From positions 992,001 through 1,056,000 of the forward strand of contig OZ020493.1 in NCBI GenBank assembly GCA_963971405.1: DNA of 64,000 nucleotides, given 5' to 3'. Source of the DNA: Psococerastis gibbosa (taxonomy: Eukaryota > Arthropoda > Insecta > Psocodea > Psocidae). Position 1 is the first letter of the stretch, and each line of letters begins with the position of its first letter. The notes beneath the pieces are model-generated. The model saw nothing but the letters and a program-made list of their open reading frames with translations. It had not been told where the DNA came from and did not search any database. The translations under genes were made by a program, and so were the position numbers. This document shows, one piece after another, positions 11,566 through 23,112 of this stretch.

Positions 11566-12990
11566 ATCAAACACACTACCATCTTGCCACCTAAGGTTAA
11601 ATACCTACGTGTTAAATTTCATCAAAATCCACTGAGTAGTTTGCTCGCAAATCGATGAAAAGACAGACAGACATGTCGTAAAAACCACTTTGTTGGTTCC
11701 TGGGACCTCAAAACGTGTAAATCCGTTGAAATGTCGGAATCGAAATTTTTGATCATCACTAAGCTTTCCTTATACGCATCTATCTTTATAAAAATCAAAC
11801 CACTCTCTCGCGTGCTTATGTATGTATGTATGTGGACACTTTTTTGGCTCGCCATAACTCGGGACCCACTGGCACCAGAAACTTGCGGATACACTCAAAA
11901 TTTAGAGAAAAATCGGGACATGGTTTTCGTGTAGGTCAGAACCTGGAAAAGTGAACCTGATCAGGTACAGGAGCGATTATCGGTCCGAAAAATCCCATAA
12001 GAAAGCATTGGAGGACCTACCTCAATTTAAATTATATCACTGTCTTCGTCCATTCTTCCTCTTTCAGGCCATGCTATACATGATGTAATGGGGCAAGGGG
12101 TTCGACTTTGGGGGGTGGAAACGTGAGGGGGTGCGCCCGAATTTTCCAATTTTCAGCGAAAAAAGGCCTTTTTCGGCCGCGTTTTTGGGGGTGTTAATAT
12201 CAATTAGAAAACTTCAATCTACTTTAGTTCTTTTCCACGGTTCTTATTCTTTTTAGTCATATATTCAGTTTTTCTATGTAACTTTTCGTTCGGGCTCAGG
12301 TGAGTTGGTAAGCAGTCCCTGTTTTGACGAAAAACCGGTTTAATTGGTATATTTCCAAATACATGCATAGAGTAAAAAAATTTCACAGCCTGCAATTTTC
12401 AACCGAATTTTATTTTTATTTTGGGCTACCTCAATTTGGGGGGTTTTATTCTCAAAAAAATCCAAAAAACGTCTAAAAAAATTATTTCTCAGACTCCAAC
12501 GATTTCTTTTTAATTCACATATATTGTAGTTGTTGTTAATGTTGATAAAATACGGGGGGTCGCTTGCCCCTGGATAGTTTGGTTCTGGGGGTAAAAAAAT
12601 GAAAATAACTCAATTTTAATTAAAAATGATTAAAAAATAATTTTTCTGTGAAAGCTTTCTATCGATGACTTCTACCTTCAGGGATAAATTGAGTAACGAA
12701 ACCGGACAGGTTTCTTTCCCAAAAGACTATTTGGTTTTGTGCAAAAAACGTTTTTTTTTTAAATTTACGCTCAAATGCATTGCGTGCCCTGCCATTATTG
12801 CTGTGTGGTATTGTGTTGGTCTGACCTATTTAGAATTTACCTCACCTGCAGTGACGTCAGCTGGACAACCCCCCCCCCCCCGGAAATATCGGAAATTTAA
12901 CCATTGGAAAATTATTTACCATGAAATTATCCATTTTCCCTAGATATCTACTAATTTTGATAAATTGGAAAGCATGTTCGAGTAAACTCG
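11566..12990. repeat. Composite dispersed repeat: inverted R1 head, then R2 plus R1
   Basis: About 11610-11795 is the R1 head in minus orientation (TCCTGGGACCTCAAAACGTG). From about 11840 the R2 block (TAACTCGGGACCCACTGG) runs in plus orientation into R1 (GGGTCGCTTGCCCCTGGATA, then GGAAAGCATGTTCGAGTAAA near 12966). The short reading frames are incidental. Confidence 0.7.
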
Positions 12991-13235
12991 GACCGGTTCT
13001 TTTGTTAGGTAACGGCTTAGTTTGGGTTCAACAAGTAAATAGGGCCACTGCGACTTGCGTAAGGCCAATGGAACCACGTTAATGCGAGGCCCCGAAGGGG
13101 CGAGCTGTCGCCCGCGGCAGGCGCAAGGGGGGCGGGGCCGCGAAGCGGTCCCAAGCTCCGCTTGTATACTATACAGTACTAAACTATATGTATATAAATA
13201 GGAAAACAAAACGGTACGAGAAACTGTTAACTAAG

Positions 13236-13854
13236 CATATTATTGAAGATTTGGCTCATCAAAGTTGTAGAAGACTACTTCATGCATCATATAATAGTCA
13301 GGAGTCAGGACATGTAGAGTAGTGGTACGGACTCTGAGTCAGGACATGTAGAGCAGTGGTACGGACTCTGAGTCAGGACATGTTGAGTAGTGGTACGGAC
13401 TCTGACTTTCACCCGAAAGGTTGTTGGTTCGAGTCCTACACTGGCTACATTTTCTGGCCATGCTTTGGAGGGCATGTAAAGCAGGCGGTCCCGGGCCTTC
13501 TTAGTTTAGTGTAAGAGAGGGATTTATAGCACTAACTCCGCTAGGTTGGCTTAGTAATAGAACGAAAAAAGTCACTATTTATTTAATTATTTAATTTATA
13601 ATAAGGTATGTTTAGTTTTCGAAATTGTATTTTTTTTTTTTATAAAATCGATAATACGTGAAAAGTTATTGTTTATAAAATATTTGCATGTTTAAGAAAA
13701 ACGACAATTCCGAAAATTAAAATACCTTATTATATTATGCATGATGTAGTCTTCTACAACTTTGATGAGATCTTCAATAACATGCTTAGTTAATTAAATA
13801 AAAAATAAAAAGTATTAAATTTCGGGCTGCCAATTTCCTACGGGCTGTAGACTC
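13236..13854. repeat. Inverted-repeat element with a SINE inside
   Basis: TTGTAGAAGACTACTTCATG near 13265 returns as its reverse complement near 13745-13765, with further pairing toward ATTATTGAAGAT on the outside. The right end finishes at TTAA (13855-13858), like the related element at 32093-32486. The left outer end is missing, so the copy is truncated. Confidence 0.7.
13304..13570 (+). repeat. tRNA-derived SINE with triplicated 34-bp head
   Basis: A 34-bp unit (GTCAGGACATGTAGAG, then TAGTGGTACGGACTCTGA) is repeated in tandem at 13304, 13338 and 13372. The B box GGTTGGTTCGAGTCC and the same SINE body as at 6953-7135 follow. The triplication falls where the A box of the Pol III promoter should lie. 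Confidence 0.75.
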
Positions 13855-14037
13855 TTAACGCTTCGTCCTTGAGATTCTCCGTCTTCCCGCCTGATCGGAC
13901 GTGTCTGTATTTATAATTAAAGAGCGTGGTCGTGACGGTAGCGAGTTGGGAAGCAAATCTGCCGCATAAACCCCGTCAAAGGACTTTAAATCAGTCAAAC
14001 AATATTCAATTTCGTTAGCAAACATGTCAATAGTCAA
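13855..14037 (-). pseudogene. Adenain/Ulp1-like cysteine protease N-terminal fragment (Polinton-like)
   Basis: A 60-codon minus-strand frame. Its middle (FDGVYAADLLP, then SLIINTDTSDQ) resembles the N-terminal part of the adenovirus-type proteases of Polinton/Maverick and adintovirus-like elements, where it precedes the catalytic His segment. Homology stops at the TTAA junction with the neighbouring inverted-repeat element, so the catalytic domain is missing and the gene is dead. Its ATG (14037) overlaps the stop of the capsid-like frame upstream, a compact layout typical of such elements. Assignment is from remembered family pattern only. Confidence 0.45.
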
Positions 14038-14398
14038 CCATTACATTACCCGACTGATCAATTTCTATTAGCCCATCAAATATAGCATAAACAAGTACCG
14101 TCACTGCTTCAGTTAAAGGGTTCTTAAAACGTACGTCCATACGCAGAGTACCTTGCCGTGGTAGACTCGTGTGACTGTCTGTCGCACTGCTGTCGGGAGT
14201 CAAATCAAAAACCAATAGATGATAACCGTTAGAATACATTTCACGTGTAATAATATTCGACTGGTGTCCATGTCGTAGATTCTCCGTCTTCCCCTTCAAA
14301 TAATGACGACTTGGGACCTTGATGACTACTGCTCTGAAAAGGGAAGTCGTGCTCTTACAAAACCAAAAAACCATTGCCTTTTGAATTTTGAACCACAT
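14027..14398 (-). pseudogene. C-terminal fragment of F54H12.2-like (putative Polinton-type capsid) protein
   Basis: A 123-codon minus-strand frame. Its C-terminal half (NGYHLLVFDLTPD, then RQGTLRMDVRF, VLVYAIFDGLIEID and a final VMVDY) follows the conserved ending of a protein family annotated as uncharacterised F54H12.2-like in many invertebrates, which I associate with Polinton/adintovirus-like elements. The N-terminal bulk of the protein is absent upstream, and the first ~35 codons look unrelated. With the adjacent protease fragment it indicates an old, broken insertion. Confidence 0.5.
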
Positions 14399-15502
14399 GG
14401 ACGACCGACGAAGTATGATAGTTAAGGTTTCTTAACTGTCAACAGCAACTGGGCTTCTGTATCTATTCGCCTCAGTTCGTTCGGAACACGGGACATGATC
14501 TCTCTCTACAGGATGCGTAATTAGACAAAATATATTTTAATATATAGCATTTAATAGCCTATAGCAGGGAAAAGTAGCATTATGTACAATTGTACACCTA
14601 CATAATAGTTTTAAATAATCCCTTTCAGCTGTGGCAGATCAGTTGTACGGAGTGGCGGTTTCTTCTTCCCTTATAAAGGATAACATATTCATATTGCACT
14701 GTTACAGTCTACTAAAAGACATTTCGCAGAAGCACCGATGCCGCCTTTCCCCTTTTAAAACGCTATTTAGACGACTATGGGCGTATTTTGTTTTGTTTTG
14801 TATACGAATACGAATTTGCATTTTCGATCTAGTACGTCTTGTTACCTGCGGCGTAAGTGGTTCGGAATCCACTATAATCAGGAGGTCCCCTGTCGTATGG
14901 GCCCACACCGTGGCCTGGGACTGCGTCCAACCGTACTACTACTACTACCACCTGCGGCGCAGGGTATTAAATATCCACCTTAATGTTGGGAATATTTGTG
15001 TTATATTAACTTATTTAAAAAAAATTCAGCCTAGCTGGGGAGGTAGCCTAGATGGGTGTGCTGGTTTTTGGTGTGGCTTTTTATAGTGTGTATTTTAGGG
15101 AGATTCATTTACCTATTGAGATGGCGACCAATGTTCCACTTCTGGAAAATTTATTCACAACTTTTCATTTCATGACCATCTGAGTCTAAAACCAATGATA
15201 TATATAGGTGTATGTATGTATGTATGTTATGTACATCGATTTTAGGAAACACCCTAGCTTCTGTACATATTATCCTATTTTGATGAAACTTGGTACAAAC
15301 ATTTATCATTCAAATGCCTTGATCGAGTTTGTGTAAGGGGTCTTCACTCTTCACAGTGTTCGTGTTATCGAGTTATACCTAGTTAAGTGTGTTATATGAA
15401 GCTAAGTTAACACACCGATAAGGCGCGGTTTCCACCTACCGGCTAGGGCTAAATACAAATACGGTGACGTGGTAACAGACATTCAAGACTTAGGCGGGGT
15501 TT
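14399..15502. other. Non-coding stretch with a short SINE
   Basis: Apart from the SINE at 14854-14949 and a TATG microsatellite near 15210-15228, nothing is recognised. A plus-strand 151-codon frame (14631-15086) spans the SINE and has no domain. Confidence 0.5.
14854..14949 (+). repeat. 5'-truncated SINE with (TAC)n tail and 10-bp target duplication
   Basis: The body (AATCCACTATAATCAGGAGG, then GGGCCCACACCGTGGCCTGG) ends in TACTACTACTAC. ACCTGCGGCG flanks it at 14844-14853 and 14950-14959, a perfect 10-bp direct repeat as expected of target-primed retroposition. The same body occurs at 44684-44783. Confidence 0.8.
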
Positions 15503-15737
15503 CCACCGACCTCGCATTGCATAATGCAAATGACATTGACGGAAATGTTTGTTTTTCTTTTTATAGAAATCTATAAAAATGTTTGTACTTGGGAACATAT
15601 CCCATGACGCCATTTTTTAATTTAGTTAGTTTGTTTGTGATTTTACTCTATGATCATTGATCAATTTTAGCTATGGTATAGAGTAAAACAAACATTTCCG
15701 TTAATGCCACTTGCATTCTGCAATGCGAGGTCGGTGG
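15503..15737. mobile_element. MITE with ~54-bp terminal inverted repeats
   Basis: CCACCGACCTCGCATTGCA at the left end is mirrored by GCAATGCGAGGTCGGTGG at the right end. The pairing continues inward past ACGGAAATGTTTGTTTT with only a few mismatches. No coding capacity. It directly abuts the broken chromodomain unit at 15738, so it probably inserted into, or deleted, the 5' part of that unit. Confidence 0.85.
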
Positions 15738-16020
15738 TTATTGACCGAATATGAGGAAAATTTGAAGAAAGAGGTAAGTCTTGTGGTACGACATGGTTCA
15801 CCAGTCATGAGCGGGTAAAGTCGCTATTTTGTTAATTTCTGATCCTCAACATCCATTCTGCAACAATGGAAAACTATTTAACCACTTGCACTGGTTCTCG
15901 TCTGACTCCCATCAGTGATGCACCAACGCATAGTTTCCAGGAAGGAGCAAGTTACCATAAACTATACTGAAGAATTTTACAAAATGGAAATTTTTTGATA
16001 TTCATGAATAAAATATTGGC
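15738..16020 (+). pseudogene. 3' part of a chromodomain unit
   Basis: Matches the end of the 32768-33112 exon (from TTATTGACCGAATATGAGGA), its GTAAGT donor and the conserved downstream sequence. The chromodomain core itself is missing, replaced on the left by the MITE. The spacing to the next exon (16152) equals that between the paired exons at 33 kb, so this is the same tandem arrangement. Confidence 0.75.
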
Positions 16021-16151
16021 GTTTTCCGCATTTTATTTAGCTTATTAAGGATAATAAAAAAAAGCAAAGTAATGTTTCATCTTTTAAACTTTTAAGTGTA
16101 ATTTAGTTTAATTATTATAAGCATTAATGATCATTATTTTTTTTTTATCAG

Positions 16152-16332
16152 GGGAATGACAGTAATAAGAATTGTCAAGCCCAAACAGACGAGTTCCTAA
16201 AAAAGACAGATTCAGCCGAGGAGGCCGAAGCATCAGAGAAGAAAATTTCTGCCGAGGAGAACGAAGCAACTGAGGAAGTCTCGTCTGAGGAGAGCGAAGA
16301 CGAAGAGGAGGGGGCGATGGAAAGGTTAACTC
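16152..16332 (+). pseudogene. 5' part of a chromodomain exon (acidic leader only)
   Basis: Preceded by the shared acceptor TTTTTTATCAG and starting GGGAATGACAGTAATAAG, like the exons at 33494 and 60610. It encodes the Glu/Ser-rich leader with Lys-rich patches, but has lost one G in a G-run compared with 33494, which shifts the frame, and homology ends at about 16332 before the chromodomain. Downstream sequence is unrelated. Confidence 0.75.
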
Positions 16333-17815
16333 AGGGGCGTTTAACTTCAATGGAGGTTTTTGTTATACGCGGGAACTGTTCTGATTGGCCATTTGGCCCT
16401 GATCCCAACACACGATAGCCAATTTAATTTTATGTTGGTAACACCTGTTTGTGATTTACTACAAACATCCCGTGGCTGCAGATCCTTGTCAACATGGCGG
16501 CTAGTGTAGCCTCTATAAGCTAAGTACAGGGTTGAGACCGAGTCAGATATCCGTTCTGCAATGTGTAAGACTTCAACATATTTAACGTTGATACTTATCT
16601 CTGATATTTGGCATATGATAAAGGGGCGCCCCGTAAGGGTTACTATGCCTCCCGCCGTTCTAGTTAATATATTTCTATGAAAACAACGGACATTCCGACA
16701 TTGGACTGGACAACACACAGCGGCCTTTAATAATTTTATAAATTTTAATAAGTTTTGTGAGCCAATATCAAATTGAACTACGACGGGAAGTGAGGTGAGT
16801 AAACATATTTCATGTGCCTGTTTTTTTTAAACATTTTCAGTTGTATACCATCCAACACCTTACATATATTACATGGTTTTAATTTTCAAAATGGAAAATC
16901 GTTAGCATGTGCAACTCATTTGTGTAGCAAAACAACTAAAATTTGTTTAATTCATCATTCATTCCTTGTTTGTGAAGTGTTCAAGTGAGAAGGAAAAATA
17001 GTAAAAGGTACATTTGGTAAATTACAATTTTTTAAATTCAAATTTTTAAAACCTACGCACTCACTTTGATAGATCTCTTGTCAGTGCTATGAGATATGCC
17101 CGTAAGATGTTGGCACAACCATATATGCCTAGTTAACAAAAAAATGTGAAATGTGTGACCTACAATAATTTAATCACGTTTAGTTGGACACTTACGAGTC
17201 AGTTTTGACCATGTGTAAGATCTTATTAGTAACTGTTTGAAAAAGGCAAATTACGTTACAATTGCATTTTAATCTACACAATAACTTGATACACAAATTG
17301 CACCTTAATGTAGCTGGCATATACAACCTAACTTGTGTGTTGACAGTGGCCTTATTCCACTAACATTTTAACATATTCTGAATTGTTATGAAATATTGAC
17401 TGTGGAGGCAAAAATAAGGTTTTGTAAGGTAAAGTAAAATGTTCAATTACAAGTAGAAATAGTAGCCTATGTGGCACTAATTGAACACACCTTTTAAAGT
17501 CATTCCACCTACAGACTGATCATAGCGATTGCCATGAACTTACTCCTGTGATTAAAACTGTAAACATACAAATTTTGAATAGCACTATGATTTAAAAATT
17601 CTCTTGTTTACATTTTTAATATCTGGGAATTATAATAACCCCTTTATTATAATCGCCATGATCAGGAGGCCTAACTTAACTATTTTTATGTGCAGGAGCC
17701 ACCTGGACACTGGAGCACTTGAACTGGTGAGAAAATATTGACAGTAATTGACAACAGATAAGTATTTTAATTTTTTCAACTATTTCAGTTATTTATTTTA
17801 TTAAAACCGGTAGAG
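16333..17815 (+). other. Upstream region of the THAP transposase with candidate 5' UTR exon
   Basis: No coding domain. A 31-bp segment 17696-17726 is bounded by TATGTGCAG and GTGAGAA. The transposase ATG at 17816 is preceded by an acceptor-like TTTCAG near 17787, and a donor-like GAGGTGAGTAAAC lies near 16792. These fit small leader exons, but no transcript evidence is available. Confidence 0.35.
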
Positions 17816-20800
17816 ATGAGTCTTAGGTGTTGCGTAGAATTCTGTTCACAGCAATCGAAATGCGGTGTATCCATGCATATGTTTCCTCCTAATAAAGATC
17901 TCAAAGAGGTTTGGTCGCTGCTGGCAGGGAAACCGATTAACTACGGTGAAAAATTCAAACGAGCCTCCATTTGTGGTAGACACATCGCTGACTCTCAGTA
18001 TCGTGATCTCCACTTTACGAAAAGGCTGATTCGTGGCTCGATTCCCCGAATTAACTTGCCTGTGAGGATTCTCATAGTCGGGTCAGATGAGTCTTCCCGT
18101 ACCTATCCAAGTCCACCTGCTAGTTGCAGCCGTGAAGCAAATAATTCACCTGTTCTTCTTTCCCATGAATTCTTATGTACAACCCCAGAGCCTACTCGCA
18201 CATCATGCCCCAATACCCTTCCCAATAGTTCTGTTTCTCCTGCTGGCTCAGTACAACTCAAACCGGATGCAGAAGATGATGGGGTGATTGCCCAGTATCA
18301 GCGCACAGCTATGGATTGTGAAGTTTCTTCTTACGAAATGGAAAGGACGCCGAAGATAGTCTCCAATGGCGAAGAACAGCATTCATTCGCCTCTGTTGGC
18401 GAGAACTTCTCTGATCCTGATTCCGTATGTTATACGGATGTCCAAGGTGACGGAGTTCTCGTTCAGCATGAGAGCACACCTATGGGTTGGGAAGTAACTT
18501 CACATGAAATGGAAAGGACGCCAATGACAGTCTCCAATGCCGAAGAACAGAATTCGTTTGCCTCTGCTGGCGAGAACTTTTCCGTACATTATACGGATGA
18601 CCATGGAGACGGAGTTATCGCACAGCAAGTATCCTATGGATACCAATCAATGCAAGACATCGAAACTGAAAGCCCAGCGTAAACTTTTCATCCCTAGTCC
18701 ACCGAAGAGACGTCGCCTATTAGAAAACAAAAATCTGAACCCATTACAGTTGGGATTGATGAAGAAAGACCTTACCCCACGACGGGCTAAGCTTGGAGAA
18801 ATGGCTCGGGCTTTTCGAACTGGGTACATACGTAAGTGCGCTGAGGCCGCTGGTTTGAGGGATAAATTGAAAGATCTGGAGGTACAAGTCAATGAAGCCC
18901 TTCAAGACAAGCTATCTCCTCTAGCATTCCATATTGTCGAAGGAGAACTGCACAACAGAGGCAGACCAGGCAAGGGCAGAAGATGGAATAACAAGCAAAA
19001 AGCACTAGCTGTTGCTTTTTATAAATTAGCACCGAGGGCCTACAATGCTATTGCGAAGATGATGTGCCTCCCTAGTAAATCCACGGTTTTGAACCATCTA
19101 CGTAATGTACCCTTCAATGTTGGCCTGAATGACAGCATTTCTATGTGCTTGCAGTGAAAAGGTGAGAAAATGACTTCTCGTGATAAGCTCTGCGTGCTCT
19201 GTTTCGACGAAATTGCGATTGGTTCTCATCTTGAACTGAACACCAAAGATGATGTGATCGACGGATACATGAATTTCGGTACTGGCGAACGGTCGAGCAA
19301 GATTGCAGATCATGCTCTCGTTTTTATGGCTCTTGGAGCGGTATCGACATGGAAAATGCCGGTGTCGTACTATTTCAGTCATTCAACGACGCAAACTGCA
19401 GTCCTGCTTAAGCTGATACTGGAGAACATTGATTTTCTGACAAAATGCGGTTTCACTGTTTTAGCAACTGTTTGTGATCAAGGCGCCACGAACCGCGGGG
19501 CAATTAATCGTCTTGTTAGGGAGTCAAATGTCCCCAGGCGGGATAGGTATTTCATACATAACGCGGAGAAAATATATACCATCTACGATCCGCCACACCT
19601 ATTAAAATGCACGAGGAATTTGCTGCTTGCCCATCCCCTACGCATCAATAAGTACCAAGTAGTTAGCTGGAAATTCATCGAGCAGTTTTATAGGCAAGAC
19701 AGGGGGAGTTTAAGAATAGCCCAAAAACTAAGTCACAGACACATTTTCCCACAAGGTCGAGCTAAAATGAAGGTCAAACTAGCATCGGAAGTTTTCAGTC
19801 ATCACGTATATGCTGGTATGAAGTCGCGGGTACTAATGAAGAAAATGCCGAAAGAAGCGGTAGGAACAGCAGATTTCATACGGGAAATGGATCGATTATT
19901 TGATTCATTTAATGGGACCACGATGAAACCTAAAAACCGCAAGAAATACCGTACAGCCTTATTTCTAACATCTACGCATGCAGCTCTTTGGAAAAAGATG
20001 ATTCCGAAAATTGAACAGTGGAAGTTCATTGACTTGGAAGGAACTATAGATCAACCTGAATCTTATATTAAAAGACCACCTACCATCGATGGTTGGATGA
20101 CATCAATAAGAGCTTTGTTAGGTGTCTGGGATAGAGTTAGGACGAAATACGGCGTTAATTTCCTTGCGACACGAAATTTCAACCAAGACCCTCTGGAAAA
20201 CCATTTTAGCATCGTCCGATTGCATGGCGGAGGTAATACGAAGCCTACAGTAGTTCAGTTTGCAGCTGCAATGAAATCGACCTTGGTGACGGAAATAGGA
20301 AAGATAAAATCACCCGGCTCAAACTGTATCGACGACCAAAGGGATGTCCTGTTAGATTTGGAGGTATTCTTTAACTCACGTTTTCTTCACACCAGTAAGT
20401 CAGAAGTAGATGTAACGGAAGTAGTTGTTTCGACAACAGAGACGCCTAGGTCATCCTTAAACCCCAAGAACCTTTCTTTAAGCCATGAAGAAGTTGATTG
20501 GAAGCGGTTTGTGGAGGAACGCTCTGAGGAACTTCTGAAGGAATGGGAGGAACTGGAGGATGTTGAACTTCCTGATAGTGATGATCGCTTAAGTGCAGCC
20601 TACGTTGGGGGTTATCTGAATAAGCGCATTATTGACGGTGCTCATCAATGCTCAAAATGCAAAGAATACTTAACAACAGACATTTTCAACGCAGACCACA
20701 CCTTTATCTCGTTGAAAGAGTACGATGAAGCAAGGCAATGCCTACAGTATCCTTCCAAACAAGTCACTGATTCTGTTGTGGCGGGCCAAAATATTTTTGA

Positions 20801-21038
20801 AAGGGGCCAACCTCAGAACTTACTCGATCAGCACTATCACCAGCTGGAAGTAACAAAAAATCTTATCGAGCGATTTGTGGAAGAGGTCGATTTCACCTGG
20901 CTCAAGTGTGAGACCCATTGCAATACCGTGAAAGCCACTTTTTCCAAACTTCTAATTACTATACTTCTGAAATTTTGGTGTAAGCGTTACAACCGTGAAC
21001 TGAAAACCTTGGCTTCAAATAACACGAAAAAGTTTTAA
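17816..21038 (+). pseudogene. P-element-like (THAP9-type) transposase, one frameshift and one TGA
   Basis: The N-terminal THAP zinc finger spans residues ~5-85: C5/C6 and C10, MHMFPP, W33, C53-x2-H56, ending GSIPRINLP. A low-complexity region with two and a half ~55-residue repeats (each with EMERTP and SFAS-GENFS) follows. Near 18650-18680 the frame moves by one into the segment with RRLL and a basic, Leu-rich coiled-coil-like part (18537-19157). TGA at 19155-19157 interrupts the same frame, which resumes to 21038. This last part holds the P-type RNase H-like core (CFDEIAI, later CDQGATN), the segment DPPHLLKCTRN in the GTP-binding region, and the C-terminal NQDPLENHFS with GGGNTKPT typical of P-superfamily transposases. 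About 1070 codons in all, longer than Drosophila P transposase. Terminal repeats were not found. Decay is slight, so the copy may be fairly recent. Confidence 0.85.
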
Positions 21039-21111
21039 CATCAATGTTTTAAACTCTAGTTCTATTGTCTTACCACGACTCTTCAGAATACAGTAGTAGT
21101 ATTAAGTAGGT
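21039..21111. other. 3' flank of the THAP transposase
   Basis: Short AT-rich flank. No clear polyadenylation signal or terminal inverted repeat is seen before the next repeat begins. Confidence 0.4.
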
Positions 21112-21149
21112 TTCTCTCCATAACCGAAATTATAGGATATGGAAAAACT

Positions 21150-21221
21150 GGGCTTGGCGGGATTCGAACCCACGATCAACGCCTAACCGGGGCGTCGCCT
21201 TAACCGTTGTACCACAAGCCC
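21150..21221 (-). tRNA. tRNA-like 72-nt cloverleaf inside repeat
   Basis: Minus-strand copy of the same 72-nt structure, with acceptor GGGCTTG/CAAGCCC and B box GGTTCGAATCC, and a few substitutions elsewhere. Loop CCGGTTA again has C33. Probably not functional. Confidence 0.4.
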
Positions 21222-21374
21222 CGACAAGTCCAGTAAATGTCAAATCCTCTACTTATGCTCTAATTGACATACCTGTTCGGTTAGATAGTTGTGTAGTTGA
21301 GCTAACCTGTCTAGCAACACGAATCATGTCAATTAGAGCATAAGTAGAGGATTTGGCATTTACTGGACTTGTCG

Positions 21375-21446
21375 GGGCTTGTGGCCCAGCGGTTAAGACG
21401 ACGCCCCGGTTAGGCGTTGATCGTTGGTTCGAATCCCACCAAGCCC
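21375..21446 (+). tRNA. tRNA-like 72-nt cloverleaf inside repeat
   Basis: Plus-strand partner of the 21150-21221 copy, facing away from it. Acceptor stem intact; one mismatch in the T stem (GTTGG/CCCAC). Probably not functional. Confidence 0.4.
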
Positions 21447-21530
21447 AGTTTTTTTCCCTATCCTCTAATTTCGGCTATAACGAGGTGGTTACCTCTTCAA
21501 CCAAAGTTAATTTAATGTCAGTGTTATATA

Positions 21531-23112
21531 CAGGGTGCCCCAGACCATCCGTCCACCTACTTTTTCTCGAGAACGAATGACGTCAGCGGTCTGAATTTTT
21601 TTTTTATAATTCCAAAGTGGGGGTTGATGCATTCTGGAAATTAGTTTGGAATTTTTTGGGGACCTGGAAGGGGGGTTTGGGGGGGGGGGTCCGTATGCTG
21701 TTCCTCGGAATAATCAAATGTAAAGGTATGTCAAATTGCACATCATTTGAAAGCTTATAAAGTGTTCATTAATAATTTGCATAAATTTTGATTTTATCCC
21801 TATAGGTTCAGGTACAGGGAGTCTTTAAAAGTCAAACTTTGGGTACCTGTGGGCTGTTAGTGTGCTGAATGCTAAAAGTCAAAATCAAATTTTTTGTTAA
21901 AGGAAAAATAGGAGTACTTGATGATCATACCTTGAAGTACCGGAGTTTTTCAGTTCAGGTACAGTAAACCGCTGAAGTTTGAGATTAAATTTCTCTAAAA
22001 TATAAAATGACATCATACGGCATGTTGTACCTTAAATGAAAGCTTATTACAAGAGTCATCAAGTTAACTATAGAAATCGTACCTGAACATGCGCCTGAAC
22101 GGGGAGGGTGGTGAAGGGTGGGAATGGGTCACCTAAAGCATGGCAAGTGACACCTCAAATGTAAGCTCATGACTCCAGCTTAACAATAACACACAAATTT
22201 TAGTAACTGAATCTGCGCCTGAACGAAGAGGGGGGGGGGGTGATTAGTTCACCCGAAGCATGCCAAGTGACACCTCAAATGAAAGCGTATTACTCCAGCT
22301 TAACAATGACACACAAATTTGGAAAAACTTTGTTTTTTGTGCCTCATTGTTAAGCTGAAGTCATGAACTTTCATTTAAGGTGTCACTTGCCATGCTTCGG
22401 GTGACCTATTCCCAACCTTCCCTCCTCCCCATACAGACGCAGGTTCAGGTACTAAAATTTGTGTGTCATTGTTAAGCTGAGGTCATGAGCTTTTATTTGA
22501 GGTTTCACTTGCCGCATTTCGGTGACCCATTCCCACCCTTCGCCCCTCTCCCCGTTCAAGCTCAGGTTCAGGTACGATTTGTATAGTTAACTTGACAACT
22601 CTTGTAATAAGCTTTCATTTAAGGTACAACATGCCATATGATGTGATTTGATATTTTAAAGAAATTTAACCTCAAACTTTAGCTGTTTACTGTACCTGAA
22701 CTGAAAAACTCAGGTACACCAAAGTAAGATCATCAAGTACTCCTATTTTTTTTTAATAAAAAATCAGGTTTTGACTTTTGGCATTCAGCACACTAACAGC
22801 CCACAGGTACCCAAAGTTTGACTTTTAAAGACTCCCTGTACCTGATCAAAATCAAAATTTTTGCAAATTATTAATGAACACTTTATTAGCTTTCAAATGA
22901 TGTGCAATTTGACATACCTTTACATTTGATTATTCCGAGGAGCAGCATACGAACCCCCCCCCCCAAAACCCCCCTTCCAGGTCACCAAAAAATTCCATAC
23001 TAATTTCCAGAAATGCATCAACCCCCACTTTGTAATGATAAAAAAAATTCAGACCTCTGACGTCATTCGTTTTCGAGAAAAAGTAGGTGGACGGATGGTC
23101 TGGGGCACCCTG
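21531..23112. mobile_element. 1582-bp foldback element (near-perfect palindrome) with TA duplication
   Basis: Starts CAGGGTGCCCCAGACC and ends with its reverse complement. The two ~785-bp arms pair almost throughout around a centre near 22325. Each arm itself contains two diverged direct copies of a ~115-bp unit (around 22085-22205 and 22205-22320). The flanking TA is duplicated relative to the empty site known from the other tRNA-like repeats, as for Tc1/mariner-type elements. No transposase inside, so non-autonomous. A transcript would form a long double-stranded hairpin. Confidence 0.9.

Noticed and set aside
13304..13405. CRISPR-like array from the three 34-bp repeats
   Set aside because: The repeats are directly adjacent without spacers, belong to a SINE, and the genome is eukaryotic.
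14631..15086. 151-codon plus-strand frame
   Set aside because: It runs through a SINE and poly-A/T tracts and has no recognisable domain.
16347..16718. 123-codon minus-strand frame
   Set aside because: No domain, no splice or promoter context, and the composition looks like chance.
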